A stretch of 64,000 nucleotides of DNA from Galbula dea (lineage: Eukaryota > Chordata > Aves > Piciformes > Galbulidae): contig VWZX01010597.1 of NCBI GenBank assembly GCA_013399015.1, forward strand, positions 166,710-230,709, in the 5' to 3' direction. How positions within the stretch are numbered: the first letter of the stretch is position 1; each line of letters starts with the position of its first letter. The notes beneath the pieces are model-generated. The model was not told where the DNA came from and did no database searches. It saw only the letters and a list, made by a program, of their open reading frames with translations. The position numbers were made by a program, and so were the translations under genes. This document shows, in pieces, positions 1 through 12,900 of the stretch.

Positions 1-3000
1 CCACTAGTGGAGCACTTGTTGCTGCTATGATTAAAAATAGATATGTTGATACAAAATCCCTGAAAGGATACTTTTTGCACCATCCACCAATCTCACATAC
101 CTATCAAAGAGTTCTGAGCAGCCTAGGAAGAGAGTCAGCTGCTTTTAACACAAAGAGAATTCCTCAGACATAGTTCTTGTTTTGCAGAGTCTCACTAGAA
201 GTGTTTTGGTTTTTATGGTAATATGTTTTATTCTTCTGAAAGGAGCTGATCTTCCACCACAGTGTTTATGTAGGCTTCAATGCCATAGCGCTGAGCTGTC
301 CTTCTGCTGGACCCTCCAGAGGCAACTGAGTTCTGCAGCTGGTGCCTTGCAGTAACCAAGCCTTCAGGGGACTAATGTTCCACCAAAGAAAGAGTTTGAT
401 CTGTTGTATGAACCCACTTAACTAGCACTTGTTTGCCAAGCTTGCACTCTTAGCCATTTTTTTTTGTCCTTGTGGAGCTCTCTCTTATCATTGCAAATGT
501 CTGTTCCTCATCTTTGTCCCAGCCTTTGACTATCTTTTTGCCATGATCTTTAGCTTGGTCTGCCCTCATCTTCTTCCATCCCACACTCTGTCACACACAT
601 TTCTGACTGTGTCCCTTCTTGATACTTCTGTGTAGATACCTCTTTGTCTCCTTCAGGCCACACATCAACTTGCTTGCACTTCGTTGCAGGGTACCATAAT
701 CCTAATCTGTCTATCCTCATCCTACTTATGCCTTCCTGGTGCTGAGGAACACAACTATGTCTAAAAGGCAGGGATGCCTGCTGCATATAAGTGTAAGCCG
801 ATCCAGCTATTACGTGCTCCGTCCTTTTTCCTACTCCTTATTATTGAACTGACCATCTTCCAGGCATTACTTCTCCCTCATCTCCCTGAGCTCTGCCACG
901 AGCCCATGCCACTTTCAGTACCAATTCAGGTTAACTAGCTGATTTTGTACTGAAGCAGACTATAAATGCTCATACAACTTCATAATGCATGTTGGTTACA
1001 AAGACAGGAGACAGCCCATAATGAATAGCTGCTAGGCAGAAAAATCATAATCCATTACAAGCCACTTCCAAGGGAATTGTATGTCTATATTATTGTAGAT
1101 ATATTATATATAGAGACTAAGGCCAGATCTATGAAATATTTTCAAGGGAAGAAAAACTCTAACCTATTTCTTAAATCTCAACCCGTGTGGCTTCCTTGGA
1201 GACACACAGAGAAACTGCAATGGAGTAGGAAATTGAAGTAAACTTCCCAGATAGCAAGTCTAAATTGCTTTTTCTTACTTTTATGTTTTTTACTCAAAGT
1301 TGGAAGACAAGTTAGTGAAACAAGTGTGCAGTTAACAAGTAAGCATTGCACACCAGTGTAATAGGAAAGGAAAGTTTCAGTTTATTTCAAAGTATAGGAA
1401 CTTCTGTGAACTGTAGGTGTTATAGATTAACACTTTAATGGGAACCACATGTGTTGTATCCTTTAAGTGTGACTCCAGCTTAAGTAAAGAGATAAAATTA
1501 TTTTCACATCTGAGGAGGACATAATGTTCTTTCTGAATGTAGATCAGGCTGTCTGTGACATGTAAATTAAATTCATCTGAGTAATTTTTTTATAAAGAAA
1601 TATGATCAAAAAGAAGAGGTAGAAATATTTTCAAGCTTACATGCTCTTCTGGGAGTCCATTTCTAATTACAGAGTCTCTTTGAATGGACAATGGCACTGT
1701 TTTAATCTTGTTTTACTGATTCCATTCATTGATTCTTCCAGCCCTGTCTGGTCTAGTTTTTGGAATATGTTTACATATATATTCACGTACTTTATTATTA
1801 GTGTGGACTATTCTTCCTATTGTCTGCTTAAATGCATGCTAAAGACTTCTTGTCCTTCTAATGAAATAGTTCTAAACTGGCTTCAGACTGCTTCTATAAA
1901 GTTCATTTTTCTATTTTCTCCTTTCAGTCTGTTCCTAGGTAATTTTCTTATTTAAAGAAAAATCGTTGTGTTCCCTGCAGTTTTGTGCTGGAGACAGCTC
2001 TCTTAAACTCTATAAGGAAGCAGAAGACATGTCAGGCAACAAAAAGGACACTCCTTTAATGGCACTGTCACTTCTCAGACTCTATAAATCTCTGCAGTGC
2101 TATGCAATGTTTTGCTTTTGTGCACCCTCTTCTCTCTATTGTGGCAGACTGGTTTGCTTCCCATCTTTAGCTTTTGTGTTAACATGTCTCTTCTTCTCAG
2201 TGTCTCAGTGAGCAACCTGTCTCTTCATTGTTTGTCATTTGGTCCTACCAGTGCTTTCTTCCACCCTACTGCAATGTTCAGTCACTGCATAGGAGTCATG
2301 GATTCAGATGCTCACATATGTATTTGCGCAACATTCTCCCTTTGATTTCTTATGCCCTACATGTCTGATTGTCCCTACACGTACAGCATTTACTTAATAT
2401 GGCTTGTCTGCACAAGTCTAGTGTTTGCATGCACACAAGCCACATGTAGTAAATGTGTGTTTGCCAAAGAATTTGTACGTATTCAGTAATTCAGTCTCTC
2501 AAAGAAAAGAGTGAAACAACATTGGAAGTTTTGTTTTGAAGACATCTTGTGACTTTTCCATTCACATTTTGGTGGTCCCATCCCCGGAGAGGTGTCCTTG
2601 ATTGAGAATGCCACAAATAGAGTAGCATCTGGTTTTGTGACACTTCATGAAGGAAAGGATGGATCATAGGGAAATTCTGGAATCTGGTGAGACAGATGCT
2701 TGACTAGATGACGATGTTCCAAGAGACCCAGAAAAAGAAATGTCTATATCCTGTTCTTCTGAACCTTGATGCTGTGGTTGTTTTATGAGCATATAGCATC
2801 TGATTTCTGGAATACTGTGATTTCTGTAACTTTCTTTTCCTTTTTCTTTCTGCCCCACTTATGAAGGAGCTACAAAAGCTCCCACAGGATATTCCAGATG
2901 TCTGAAACATAAATACAGAGGGATGTACAACATTCAGTATTTAACAGGGAGTTAGTTAGCCTTCTTTTTTTTCTGTTTACAGATGTAAAAAACCCTTAAA

Positions 3001-4128
3001 ACAAATCTACCAGGCTCAACATTCTCTGCTTACCCTCAGGCACATGCTGTGTGGGTGGGAAAAATGAAGCCTCATAGTCTGATGCTGGCTACTTTCTTTC
3101 TCTCCCTTAGCCTGCCTTCATCCATATTTAGGGTTTTAACAGACTGTGGTGATAAATCAGGTGGAATGACCCTGCCAGCAGCTTTACCCTGGAAATCCAG
3201 CTTGGGTGACAAAGAAAGAGAGAGAGAGTTCATGGAGGGAGCATGGGAGATCATCCAGATTTCAACAACAGACTCCTTATTCTCTTTGGCAGAAATGTCT
3301 TCCATGCAGAGTTGATACAACATGCCTTTGTACACCCCTCAACCCCTGCCAGCACATGAAAACCATGTCAGCCATGCTTGAGCAAGGCATAAAATGCCTT
3401 CCATTCAAAGCATTCATAAAATCCTGGCAACCTCAAAGATAATGATATATTCTGTCTTCACTTTGTTCTCTTGACAGCCTAGCAAGTGCATATCTGTGTT
3501 CATGATATTCAGAGGAGCCTGACCCACACATATTAAAAGACATTGTGGAGATCAAAAAAGGTTATGGCCTCAGTCTCTCCGTGAAAGAAAGAGCTCCACT
3601 CTTGTTCACAACAACCTCATAATATGAAATAAAATCCTTATGTAAAGACTATTTCTCACCAGGCATAGACAAAGATGCTTATTAGATCAGAAAATACTTT
3701 ATTACCATAGGCAGGTTTAAGCCATTCATTGGGCTTTCAAATAGCTGCTCAGAATGAAAACAGAAGATATGCACCAGGTTTGTGTCCTATGCTATCTAAG
3801 GTATATACTTGTGATTCATTTAACATTCTGCTGCTGTTGTGTGTAAGGAGACAGGTAGGGAAGGCCAACATATATCATCAGTCCTAAATGCTCTTTGAAC
3901 ATCTTGCAGCTGAATTTTGGGACTAAAATAAGGTGGGGCTTCCTTTCATTTGCCTTTCTGGCATTTAGATTTCATAAGCATTGGGTTTTTTCCTTCTCTT
4001 GTTTGAAAGCTAGCTAAGAAAACAAGAAACCAGAACCTGAGTCTTTAAAAAAATATTGACGCTGGGCAGTGCAATATTCAGCCTTAATTTCACTCTCTCA
4101 GTTGGGGACAAGGCAGCTTTTATGTTAA
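1..4128. other. Unique non-coding DNA, no gene recognised
   Basis: I see no recognisable protein, RNA gene or transposon here. Open frames are short, lack recognisable domains and overlap on both strands, as expected by chance in AT-rich vertebrate DNA. Minor features are an AT-rich patch near 1093-1113 and a short GA run near 3212-3226. The stretch could be intergenic or intronic. Confidence 0.6.
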
Positions 4129-4190
4129 CAATTAAAAAACAAATAAACAAAAAAACACAGTAAAAAGGCCCCAAACCAAACTCCCCCAAA
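4129..4190. repeat. A/C-rich low-complexity tract
   Basis: This stretch is dominated by A runs punctuated by single or double C (AAACAAATAAACAAAAAAACACAG, shortened here to its character) and then CCAAACCAAACTCCCCC. Similar tracts recur at 26245-26280, 40441-40505 and 42309-42377, with T/G-rich mirror versions at 27331-27440 and 57520-57605. It is simple sequence with no coding signal. Confidence 0.7.
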
Positions 4191-7100
4191 TGAATTGATA
4201 GTAAAGAGCCTCAGAATAACCATCATCTCTGAAGAATTCAGTTCTTGTTCCAGTCTAGCTCAAACAAAATCAGTGTGAGTATTTGTCCCAGTTCTAATTA
4301 GTCCACATCATAGATCAGTATACCTGGCAGGTCCTATATGGATCTGAGCAGATGTTTCAGGAGGCTGAGCAGACCCTATTTCTGTTCAGTTAAACGTCAG
4401 CTGAGCATACCTGGCACTTTGTAAGAATTGGTTCCCTGGAGAAGATGAAGGCTGACTCTGACAGAGAGGTAGAAGTTGACAATGGAGAGACACAAGCAGT
4501 TGAATCTCTTAAAATTTTGCTGAGCATCATTAAAAATAAGGGTGCCTGAGGACTGTAAATGTAAAAGACACCAAGGTCAAAATTGCAAGTGTGGTTTTGC
4601 AGAGGTAAAAGATAGTTTCTCGGTGCAGTATCTCTGGCTATATTATCTGTATGTAGACAAAAGAATTTGAAAAGTATTAAACATTTCAAAGACATTTTAA
4701 CATCCATTCATTTGAATGTTTTAATTTTGTACTTGAGGGGATTGAGGGCAAAATAGTTCCTGCTTGAACTTTGCTCACAGGAAAAGTAAAATCATTGCTT
4801 TTGCAAATGAGAAAGAGAATAACTTTGAACAAATTTTGGCCAAATTCATACCAAAGGTGCTGACCTCTTCTGTGTGAAGAGATCTCATATAGCAGAGATC
4901 ATTTTGGACTGCATGCTCATCTTTCTTCCAAATTAACTTAAACTGGCATTCTGCCTCAAAAGCTGAAAAATATTAAACCTGACACTCTGCTTGTTTGTTC
5001 TCACTTCAGAATGTCTATGGCTACCCCTTTTGTGACTTTCCTGTTGCTGCTGGGTTTCCATTTAGATTGCTTAGATATCCTTTCCTGCTATCCTCAAAAT
5101 CTCTCCTGGCACCCAAGTGACTCCTGCACTGTGACTCATAGGCCGCTTTCATCAGGATGCAAACTAATGGTCTCCTTTGACATATGCTGGATGCATTCTG
5201 CACAGCTCCAGGGTTTCTGCTGCTGCTAATGAGATTTTTCTGGAGGGTTGTGAAAGATCATTAAGAAGTAGTTTCTGAAAGCCCAATATTGGTTTTTCAG
5301 TGTTTAACCAGGGGTGCCTCCTCACTGCTCAATGCTAATAATGGCAGGATGGTTGCTTTGCTGGCAAGGTGGTCAAGGATCAGCTTGCTGGTGTCAACAT
5401 ACAGGTCTATATGCTACGTTCGGTGTGTTTGAAGTTCTGGAGTGATGAAACAAGGAGTGATGCTTGCTGGCTTATATCAAGATGAGTTGTGGAGCTGAGT
5501 AGTAAGTGAAAGACTTATCAGAAGACAACGATGTAACCTGGCTGCACCTAGAGGGAATTCCTACCTTAGTTACGTATCTGATACAGTAGATGAAACAGAG
5601 AAAAGTACCTGAGACAGGTGCTTCAAGAGAAATCTCTGCCCTTGAAGATAAAGTGTATGGTACTAGGTGGTGGTGGGCTGGGGAAAATGGGAGACAGCCC
5701 TGTAGTGACTGTGGGATTGGTCAAGGAGCGGGCAGCATGGGGAAGAGAGCATTCACTTCTGAAATAGGAACTTTGGAGAGTGCTGGAAGCGCTATGGGGC
5801 AGAGGGCACATAAGATCTTGGGGAAGAAAAAGAAAAAGCTCCCTGAGATGCTATTTGTAGTAGAGTCAGAAAGGATTCAACAAGATAGAATTACTCCAGG
5901 GAGACAGAGAATTGCATGATGAAACATACTGCAGTTGCTCTAGACAACTTCCCTTCCTCTACAGTCCAGAGTTGACAAAGACCTTAGATTTCCCTATTTG
6001 TGACTTTGGAAGATAGCATGAAAACCCTTAATTCAGTATTCTGAAAATGCTGATACAAGGTTTAAAGACTACTGAGCTAGCTGAAAAAATGAAGAAATTC
6101 AATGGATTACTGTTTCCAGGAATTTCTTTTATGTAGGAAGGAGAAGGACTGAAAGGCATCACTGATGGGAAATGCTTCACAGTTCCTGAAAAAATGTCCC
6201 TGATGGGGTCACTGTGTCTTTAAGATGACCTTGGAGGAAAAAGTGCATTTGAGTTTAGGAGGAAGCTTAAGTTCTGATGTGCTGATCTATTAAAGTTCAA
6301 AAACAGGCATGCATTTCACAAAGCTTTCCCAGAACTGTGGTAGAACAGTCCAAAGGCTCAGTGTCAAGACATTTCTGAATACCACATCTGAAACAAAACA
6401 GAAATGTGTCCTTTTTTTGAGGACTGAAGCAGGTAAAATCACTACAGTGTTAAATCAGAGGGATCATAGATGAAAGGTACAACAAGTTTGAATGTTGCTT
6501 TGCTTTACATAAAGTGATGGACAAAAGCTGATAAAAATTACATGTTTTTTTTTACAATAGTCTGTTATCAAATATTTAACATTTCTAAAACCTTAAGTGA
6601 AGAAGTGGCTAATTATAAGACTGTAACATAGATGTGCATATTCTCACATTAAATGTAAGATGTATGAATAAACATCTTTTTATCTAAAAATACAAAAAGC
6701 AGGTGAAAGATCTCAAGAGGATCCAGGGTCAGAAAGCTTTTTTTTACAATTTCTGTGACATAGTGATCTTCCTGTTAAGATACCAGATGGTGATTATCTA
6801 ATAACAGGGATAAATGTATGAATGATCACACATTGCAGGGCAGGATGCCAGATGTCTTCCACAAGGATGTCTTCCAGGGTACAGAGAAGCTCTGAGCATA
6901 GGTTAGAGATGAAGGATCCCAAATGCCTCATCATTATTGCTCTTGAGACTGTTTTCTCTCCTCCTGTAAAGTCAAAAGGTCCTGGAAGGGGTTTAGACTC
7001 AGTTTAGCAGAAGTTGAAAGAAAGTCTCTTCTTTGGGATTTACATCTGCACATAGACCAAGTTTCCACTAAAATGGAAATACTTCACTTAAATGTCTTTT

Positions 7101-8069
7101 TTCTTGTTCACACCAAATATTTTCTTGTGTGCTTGCTGTGTCAACTCTGTTTCTGGCCTGAATTTCTCAGGGCACTTACATTTGCCTACATTTAATTCTT
7201 GCCTTAGGGTATGGTTTTGGCAAACTGACAGTTGGCACGTGCTGGGCACCCAGAGCACATCCCTGGGAAACGTTCTCTCCAATAAAATCTGTTCCACACT
7301 GATAACATTTAGATCTGAGGAAAAAAAGCAGAAAAGTATGGCCAGGAGCCTTTGGCAACTTTGGAGAAAGCCAGAGCTTCAGGCTACAGTTGCTCAAAAG
7401 AGCCTAAATTAACTAGAAAAGAGGGAGGCTTTCTGCAAGCCTTTAGCTATGGAGGAAAGCTAAATCAGTGAGAGGTACAGGTAGTCTGAAATCATCACCT
7501 GTAAGCCTGCAAGGACAGAAAAGTTAGAAAGACCCTTGGGTGAGGCAGTTACCATGAGGAAACTCATCTTTAGCTTTGTTATGTGAATCAGCAATTTGAG
7601 GGTGCTGCTGTTCATATATGCACAATAGATTAGGGATGCAAATGTAAGGAGTGAAAAGAGAGACTTGAAGAAGCTGAACTGTTTAAGGGCCCTATCCCGT
7701 ACCTCCAACAAGGGCAAAAGCCAAGTCTGCCTTCAACAAGTTTTAGTGTGAGCAGCAGATCCCAGGCAGTCTGGTTGCAACCTTGTGGATCTATTCCTAA
7801 AGGTGCAAAGGTCAATTGACTTGTCCACTTCAGAGATTACACACTTCATGTTTCTTTCCTGACTGGATACTGATAGTATCTTTCTCTTGCTCAGAACTAT
7901 CAACAGCAATTTAAATAAGCTTAAGATATTTCACATGAGTGATTCTCTGTTAATTTTGCTGAAATCATCCAGAGACTTCAAAAGTTAGGGGTGCTAGATG
8001 CATGGAGAAAATAAACAAGTCGACAAGCAGAGTGTGATTGCGTAAGTATGGTTGTTTTTTTCATTTCAG
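4191..8069. other. Unique non-coding DNA, no gene recognised
   Basis: There is no recognisable gene or repeat. The open frame at 5011-5229 begins just after a good polypyrimidine-AG (ctcacttcag) and has a hydrophobic start (MSMATPFVTFLLLLG). It shows no downstream splice donor of quality and no recognisable domain, so I do not call it. The rest is short chance frames. Confidence 0.55.
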
Positions 8070-8154
8070 AATGCAGCCTAAAATTTATTTAGTGGCACAT
8101 GAAAGGCAGACTGTGATTCTCACCACTGCTGCTCAGGATGAAATCCTGGAGAAA
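8070..8154 (+). other. Candidate host coding exon (85 bp)
   Basis: The segment is preceded by a strong acceptor (ggttgtttttttcatttcag) and followed by a near-perfect donor (gagaaa|gtaagta). Between them one frame is open. It starts at the ATG at 8071 and reads MQPKIYLVAHERQ and on to DEILEK, 28 codons ending in phase 0 exactly at the donor. The other two frames have stops soon after the acceptor (TAA and TAG). Either this is an internal exon whose first base completes a codon from an upstream exon, or the ATG starts translation; the Kozak context is weak. I do not recognise the peptide and see no partner exon in the window. It could also be a lncRNA exon or a chance pairing of splice signals. 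Confidence 0.3.
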
Positions 8155-9055
8155 GTAAGTACGGCTATTAGAATAAGAATATTAGAATAAGAAACCTAGG
8201 ATAATACACAGCCTGTTTCTTTCACCAGTGTAGAGGACAGCTTGCAGATGTGGGATACAAGTACCAAACTGGTGATTCCTAGGGTCATATGGAAAAACAA
8301 CATGACTGTGAGGAGTTACACATATTGTTTACCAGTAGAAAATTCAAGAAAGGAGCTAAAGATAACTTTATGCTGTGTTGGGGGACACAGGTGAGTTTGC
8401 TCTCTTTCTGCCAACCATGTGATTCTTCCTATGTCCTTCCTCCCAGAGCACCATCAGTGTTCCTGGCAGACATAAAACACAACGGATGTTTTCTGCCCTC
8501 AGCTCTAAAGCAGCCTTCCTTTGCCACGCTGGCCTTTCATCACCAGCTAAGCTGTATTTCTCTTCTGCCTATGATTAGCTATTGCAAATCTCTGAGAATT
8601 TAATGGGGTTTTCTGGTGATCAATTATCTGTAAGGAGCTCAACTGAAGGTATCACACACAAGTTACCTTTTTTTTTTCACATTAGGGTATTTAATCTCAG
8701 TCTCTTAAGACAATGGAAAGGCTGTGTGCATTTCCAGTCCAAACTGACTGTCAGTTGAGTAGTTAAGGATATATTTTAGGCCTTTGACAGTTACTGTGTA
8801 AACCTAATTGGAAGTAAAATAAAGCTCATGGCAAAATGGCAACAAGAGTAAGGATTACATGCCTGAAAAATCAGGACCTTCATGCTGTTGTTAAACATAC
8901 AAATTATTTAGAGTTCCTCCTGTAAGTCAGTGTCCAGTCACTCTATCTTTATGTGAATTACTTTGGAGTAAATACTTCCTTCCTAATACTCTTGCCTGTC
9001 CTGTAAAGGTACAGATAATTGGAAAATAAGAAAAACTCCTGGTTTCATGATGCCT
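8155..9055. other. Unique non-coding DNA
   Basis: If 8070-8154 is an exon, this is the start of the following intron. It holds a short imperfect duplication of attagaataaga at about 8168-8193 and nothing else that I recognise. Confidence 0.5.
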
Positions 9056-9119
9056 GTTGGTTGTGACTAGATGGTCTTTTGAGGTCCCTTCCAACTCCTA
9101 ACATTCTGTGATTCTGTGA
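9056..9119 (+). mobile_element. CR1 LINE, 3' terminal fragment
   Basis: The segment shows the diagnostic CR1 3' end: gactagatggtctttt, then gaggtcccttccaactc, then the terminal octamer repeat attctgtgattctgtga. Only about 65 bp survive. That fits the usual severe 5' truncation of CR1, the main LINE of bird genomes, which ends in short octamer repeats rather than poly(A). It has no coding capacity. Confidence 0.85.
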
Positions 9120-12100
9120 ATCAGCTGAATCTTTAGCTACACATGGATGCTTATCAAACTATTTCTGAATACATTTCAGAAGTTATAACTAAAATGTTTT
9201 TTGGTAAAACTATTATTGAAAATGACATGTGATTTGAAAGGCTGAATAGCTCAACAAGCTAAGCTGATAAAGACATCTTTCCATGAAGAATAAAACAAAA
9301 AATATGTAACAAAGTCTGAACCATATTTTCCAGACAGAAGCTGGTCCCAAAAGTCCTATGACCACTGCCCAGAGGTGGCATTCAGTTACCTGTGATCGCG
9401 TTTCCTAAAGCTTTACTCGGTAGCGTAGGGAGAGGGTACTGATTTTGAGAACAGCCAAATAACCTCTAAACTGCCTTCTGGGGCTTTTCTGCCAATTAAA
9501 ACATTTTAGCACTTCATGGGAGCAGGCTTCCTCACTGCCTGTGGATGAGGCTTGCTGCCTAGGCAGCACAAGCCTGCAACTGCTCTCAGGGCTATTTCAG
9601 AGCTCGTTGCTTTCCTCTGGGAAGCGAGTTGAGTAGAGTTATTGTTCCTTTGCTGTGAAGAGCATGAGAGTGAACCCCTTGGGCACAGTGGGAGCCAAGA
9701 CCATGTTTCTTAGAAGTGTACAACAACATGAGGCCTGGCTGTACATGTGTACAGCTACAGACTCTTGGCTTTTGAAATGGAGAATATAGCAAAGACGACG
9801 GGAAGACAAACCAGGCTAGCTAAAGGGACATCACCACATTAGACTTCAAGGCACTTATCAAAATCAAGTATGTTTTGCAATTGTGTAAGCATAACGTGTG
9901 TGAATTTCATTGCATAGACACAGAAGTATGCCAGCTGTACAAATGCTCTTATAAATCTCCTGTAACTGTTGAGAAAATGTCTGGATGACAAACCTCCTCA
10001 CATGCGTCTGCGTTCTGCCCAAGGGATCGCAAAGTGACTGATGAACAAGCTTACACAGCCTCAGTAAGGCTGGCAGGGCTTCATGATTACAGCAGGGCAA
10101 GAGCTCCCATCCAGAATGCTGTAATGAGTGTGTCTTCTGTGCATGGGTCACTCCTTTTATCTCCATGCCTTTTGGAGCCTTTTGTGTTGACTAAAATCTT
10201 ACATCTCAAATCTGCCCAGCAGTCAGGCCCTATTAGTTTTTTCTTGCCAAGTCATTTTATGGATAGAGTCAGTTCAGGCTGCTTCGGGGGTTCATGGTAG
10301 GTCCTTCACCTCATAGACTGCTTTAGCTAACTTTGATCGCTGTCTTTCAAATCAAGTGTGCTGTTCCCAGTCTTGTCTGTAAGTTTTACACCATGCTTTC
10401 CTCCCATGCCCAGGGTAAACCCATGAATCCTGATCTCCAATATCCTCCTCATAATTAATTCTAATTTAATTTACTACCTGTGTCTGTTCCGTGGAGAAAG
10501 CAACTTTCTGTCAACAATTCAATAACAGAAATCTGGTTTTGGAATGAAAGATATTGATTTAAACATTTCAAAAGATCTATTCTGAAGACAGTGGAAACTG
10601 TGAGGTACACATAGTTTGTACCATTTTCCCATGAGAGTGGGAAAGCAAAGAAAAATTAGCTTATTTAATGCACATGATGAGAAGAAGTAGACTTTGTAAG
10701 GAAGCACTGCAGCTGGCAGGTATCTAGTCATTGCCATTTGATAGAGGCACCTTATGTTTTCAACACTCCTGTCCCATGCTGACAGGTTCAAAGATCCAGT
10801 GGTATCTTAATCATAGGCACCAGTGGGCAGACTCTAGTAAGGAAAGGCAGATGGCACAGCAAAGCCTGTCTTTGCTTGAAGCTAGAACGAAGCCGAATCC
10901 CTGCTCAGAAAAGCTATTTATTCTGTGTTCATTATGGGACTGAAAAACAAAGCTCTACCCCTGGGTCCCTGCTGCTGTCTGAAACCGATGTGTCACTAGA
11001 GGAAGTCCAGTCTCTCACAACAACTGCCATCTCTATCACCACACTGCAAATTGAACCAGAGAATCACTGCACCTAAAAGCATAACTTATCACAGCTTGTG
11101 TTAGTGCATCAGCACTGTGCAGATTTGTGTCCAGAGAGGAGCTGCATGCTCTGTAATCCCCCTCTGAGCCAGGGGTTGCAGAATCTACAAGGGAAGCTTT
11201 TATTTCACACAGTGTTAGGGAAGGTGGGAAAATACTTGAGAAAAGGTCACTAGGCTATTTGAAAAAACTCTGTAAAGACGCTTTTATAGTTTCAGCCTTG
11301 CAAATGTTGAAGAAGCTGCACAGTCTGAAGCACTGAGTTGTCATGGTTTTCATACATACTTTTAAAGGTGCTTGCTCTGTCAGAGGTGTGCATTCGTTTA
11401 GCTGGTCACTGCACAGCCTGTGGCATGTTTGAGCTTTTAGTCTGAAATGTCCTGCAGCTACCTGGATAGAGGTTTGCACTGGAAAATGTCAGGCCTTTCT
11501 AAAACAGGAAAAAAGGAAGCACTGTGGAAGAAATTAAAAATAGAGTGTTTGCCCCTGCAGTGAAAAATACAGGTAAAAATAAAATTCAACACTTCCAGTC
11601 CTTCTGTATCTCTTGCTGACAGCCAGGTATGAATTCATGCCATTTGTCTTGCTGCTAAAAAAATGCAACATAAAGATGACTTCTACATTTCTTTTTAGTT
11701 CACCTCATTAAATTCCCTGGTTAATATTAGGGCTAAATTTGGCCTTAAGAACTGATTTGTCCTAAGAAGTCTGCTGTAACTAACAATGAATTTATATTCA
11801 CATTATGTGTTTTAAAATGTAATTGGGATTACTGGGTTTTCTTTATGAAGCTTTTTTCCAATGAAAAGTGATTTTTGGACTGAAAGAAGGATTTTTGTTT
11901 TTGAATAAATTCCCCATTAACAAGAAGAAAATAAGAAAGAAAAAAAAAGTTATGTCATGAGATTGCAATTTTTCTTGCTGCTTAGATGGAAAAAGGGGAG
12001 ATAACTTTATGGCAATAAAGTATCTGTTTCTTTATAAATACATTTGATCTTAATTTCAAAAATTGAATGTATTTTTTTTTAAGAATTTCAATAATAGTGT

Positions 12101-12499
12101 TTTGTTTCTTTTCATTTTTATTTCTAAAACATGCCTATATGAAAACTTCAGAAGTTCTATTAAATGCTTATTACTTCTTTCAGCAGAATACATTTGTTTC
12201 ATTAATTCCCCATACAAATATACATTCTACTCAATTTAGGATCATGAAAAACATAGGGATTAAAAACCCACTAAGACTGACTAAATCCGTTAGAAATTTA
12301 AAATGAAAAATATTATCACAGGCTGGGTGTTACATCTACCAAAATTTTGTCTAACTGGTTAATTATTTGCTTGAGAGGATCCCTAAACCTTTCTGTGAAA
12401 GTAGGGAGCTTTGGCAATGACTGCAATCTCCAAAATAGAATGGCAAGCACATGTTGTCATTCAGAGTGGGGGAAAATGCAAAACAGCTGAAGAATTGTC
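9120..12499. other. Unique non-coding DNA with one short hairpin
   Basis: No gene or transposon is recognised. The only local structure noted is an inverted repeat at 9548-9575 (AGGCTTG-CTGCC / GGCAG-CA-CAAGCCT). It can form a 12-bp stem with a two-base bulge and a very tight loop. AT content rises between about 11640 and 12310. Confidence 0.5.
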
Positions 12500-12900
12500 T
12501 TTTTTTTTTTTTTTTTGTTAGAAAGGCTTTACTGAGAGGACAGATACAAGTGCATAATTAAGAAGAACAGCTCTAGAAGAGAGACTTCAGGAAAACCCGT
12601 GAGAAGTGATGTAGCACAATCCCTTTGTATAAAAAATGTGTTGAAAGAAAAGGCAAGAAGTGTCTACAGAAAAGGTGGAAGGAAGGACGGAGGGAGTGCA
12701 GAACAGCTTGTGAGAAGATGCACATCTGAAAGGCACTGATGCAGTGAGCAAATAAACTTTGACATTTGATTCCTTTTGCCTCTAAAGCAGCAGGACTGAT
12801 GCATCCCATTGTAGTGATGAGAGTGTGTTCAAAGATGTACGCCTCCATCATCCAAATGTTTCTTTTCCTGACTACAATAACCTGCAAGACCCTGGTGTTT
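12500..12900 (-). pseudogene. Possible retrocopy with poly(A) tail, source unknown
   Basis: A pure run of 17 T at 12500-12516 is a poly(A) tail on the minus strand. Directly upstream on that strand is AGTAAAGCCTTTCTAAC, containing the variant polyadenylation signal AGTAAA about a dozen bases before the tail. That is the layout of a reverse-transcribed mRNA or non-coding RNA. The minus-strand body is open from 12887 to 12573 (104 codons), but I recognise no protein in it. The left boundary is approximate and I found no target-site duplication. A genomic T run beside unrelated unique DNA is an equally simple explanation. Confidence 0.2.

Noticed and set aside
5011..5229. Hydrophobic-start open frame just after a good splice acceptor
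   Set aside because: There is no matching donor of quality, no recognisable domain, and the frame runs to a random stop. The acceptor-like tract alone is common in T-rich DNA.
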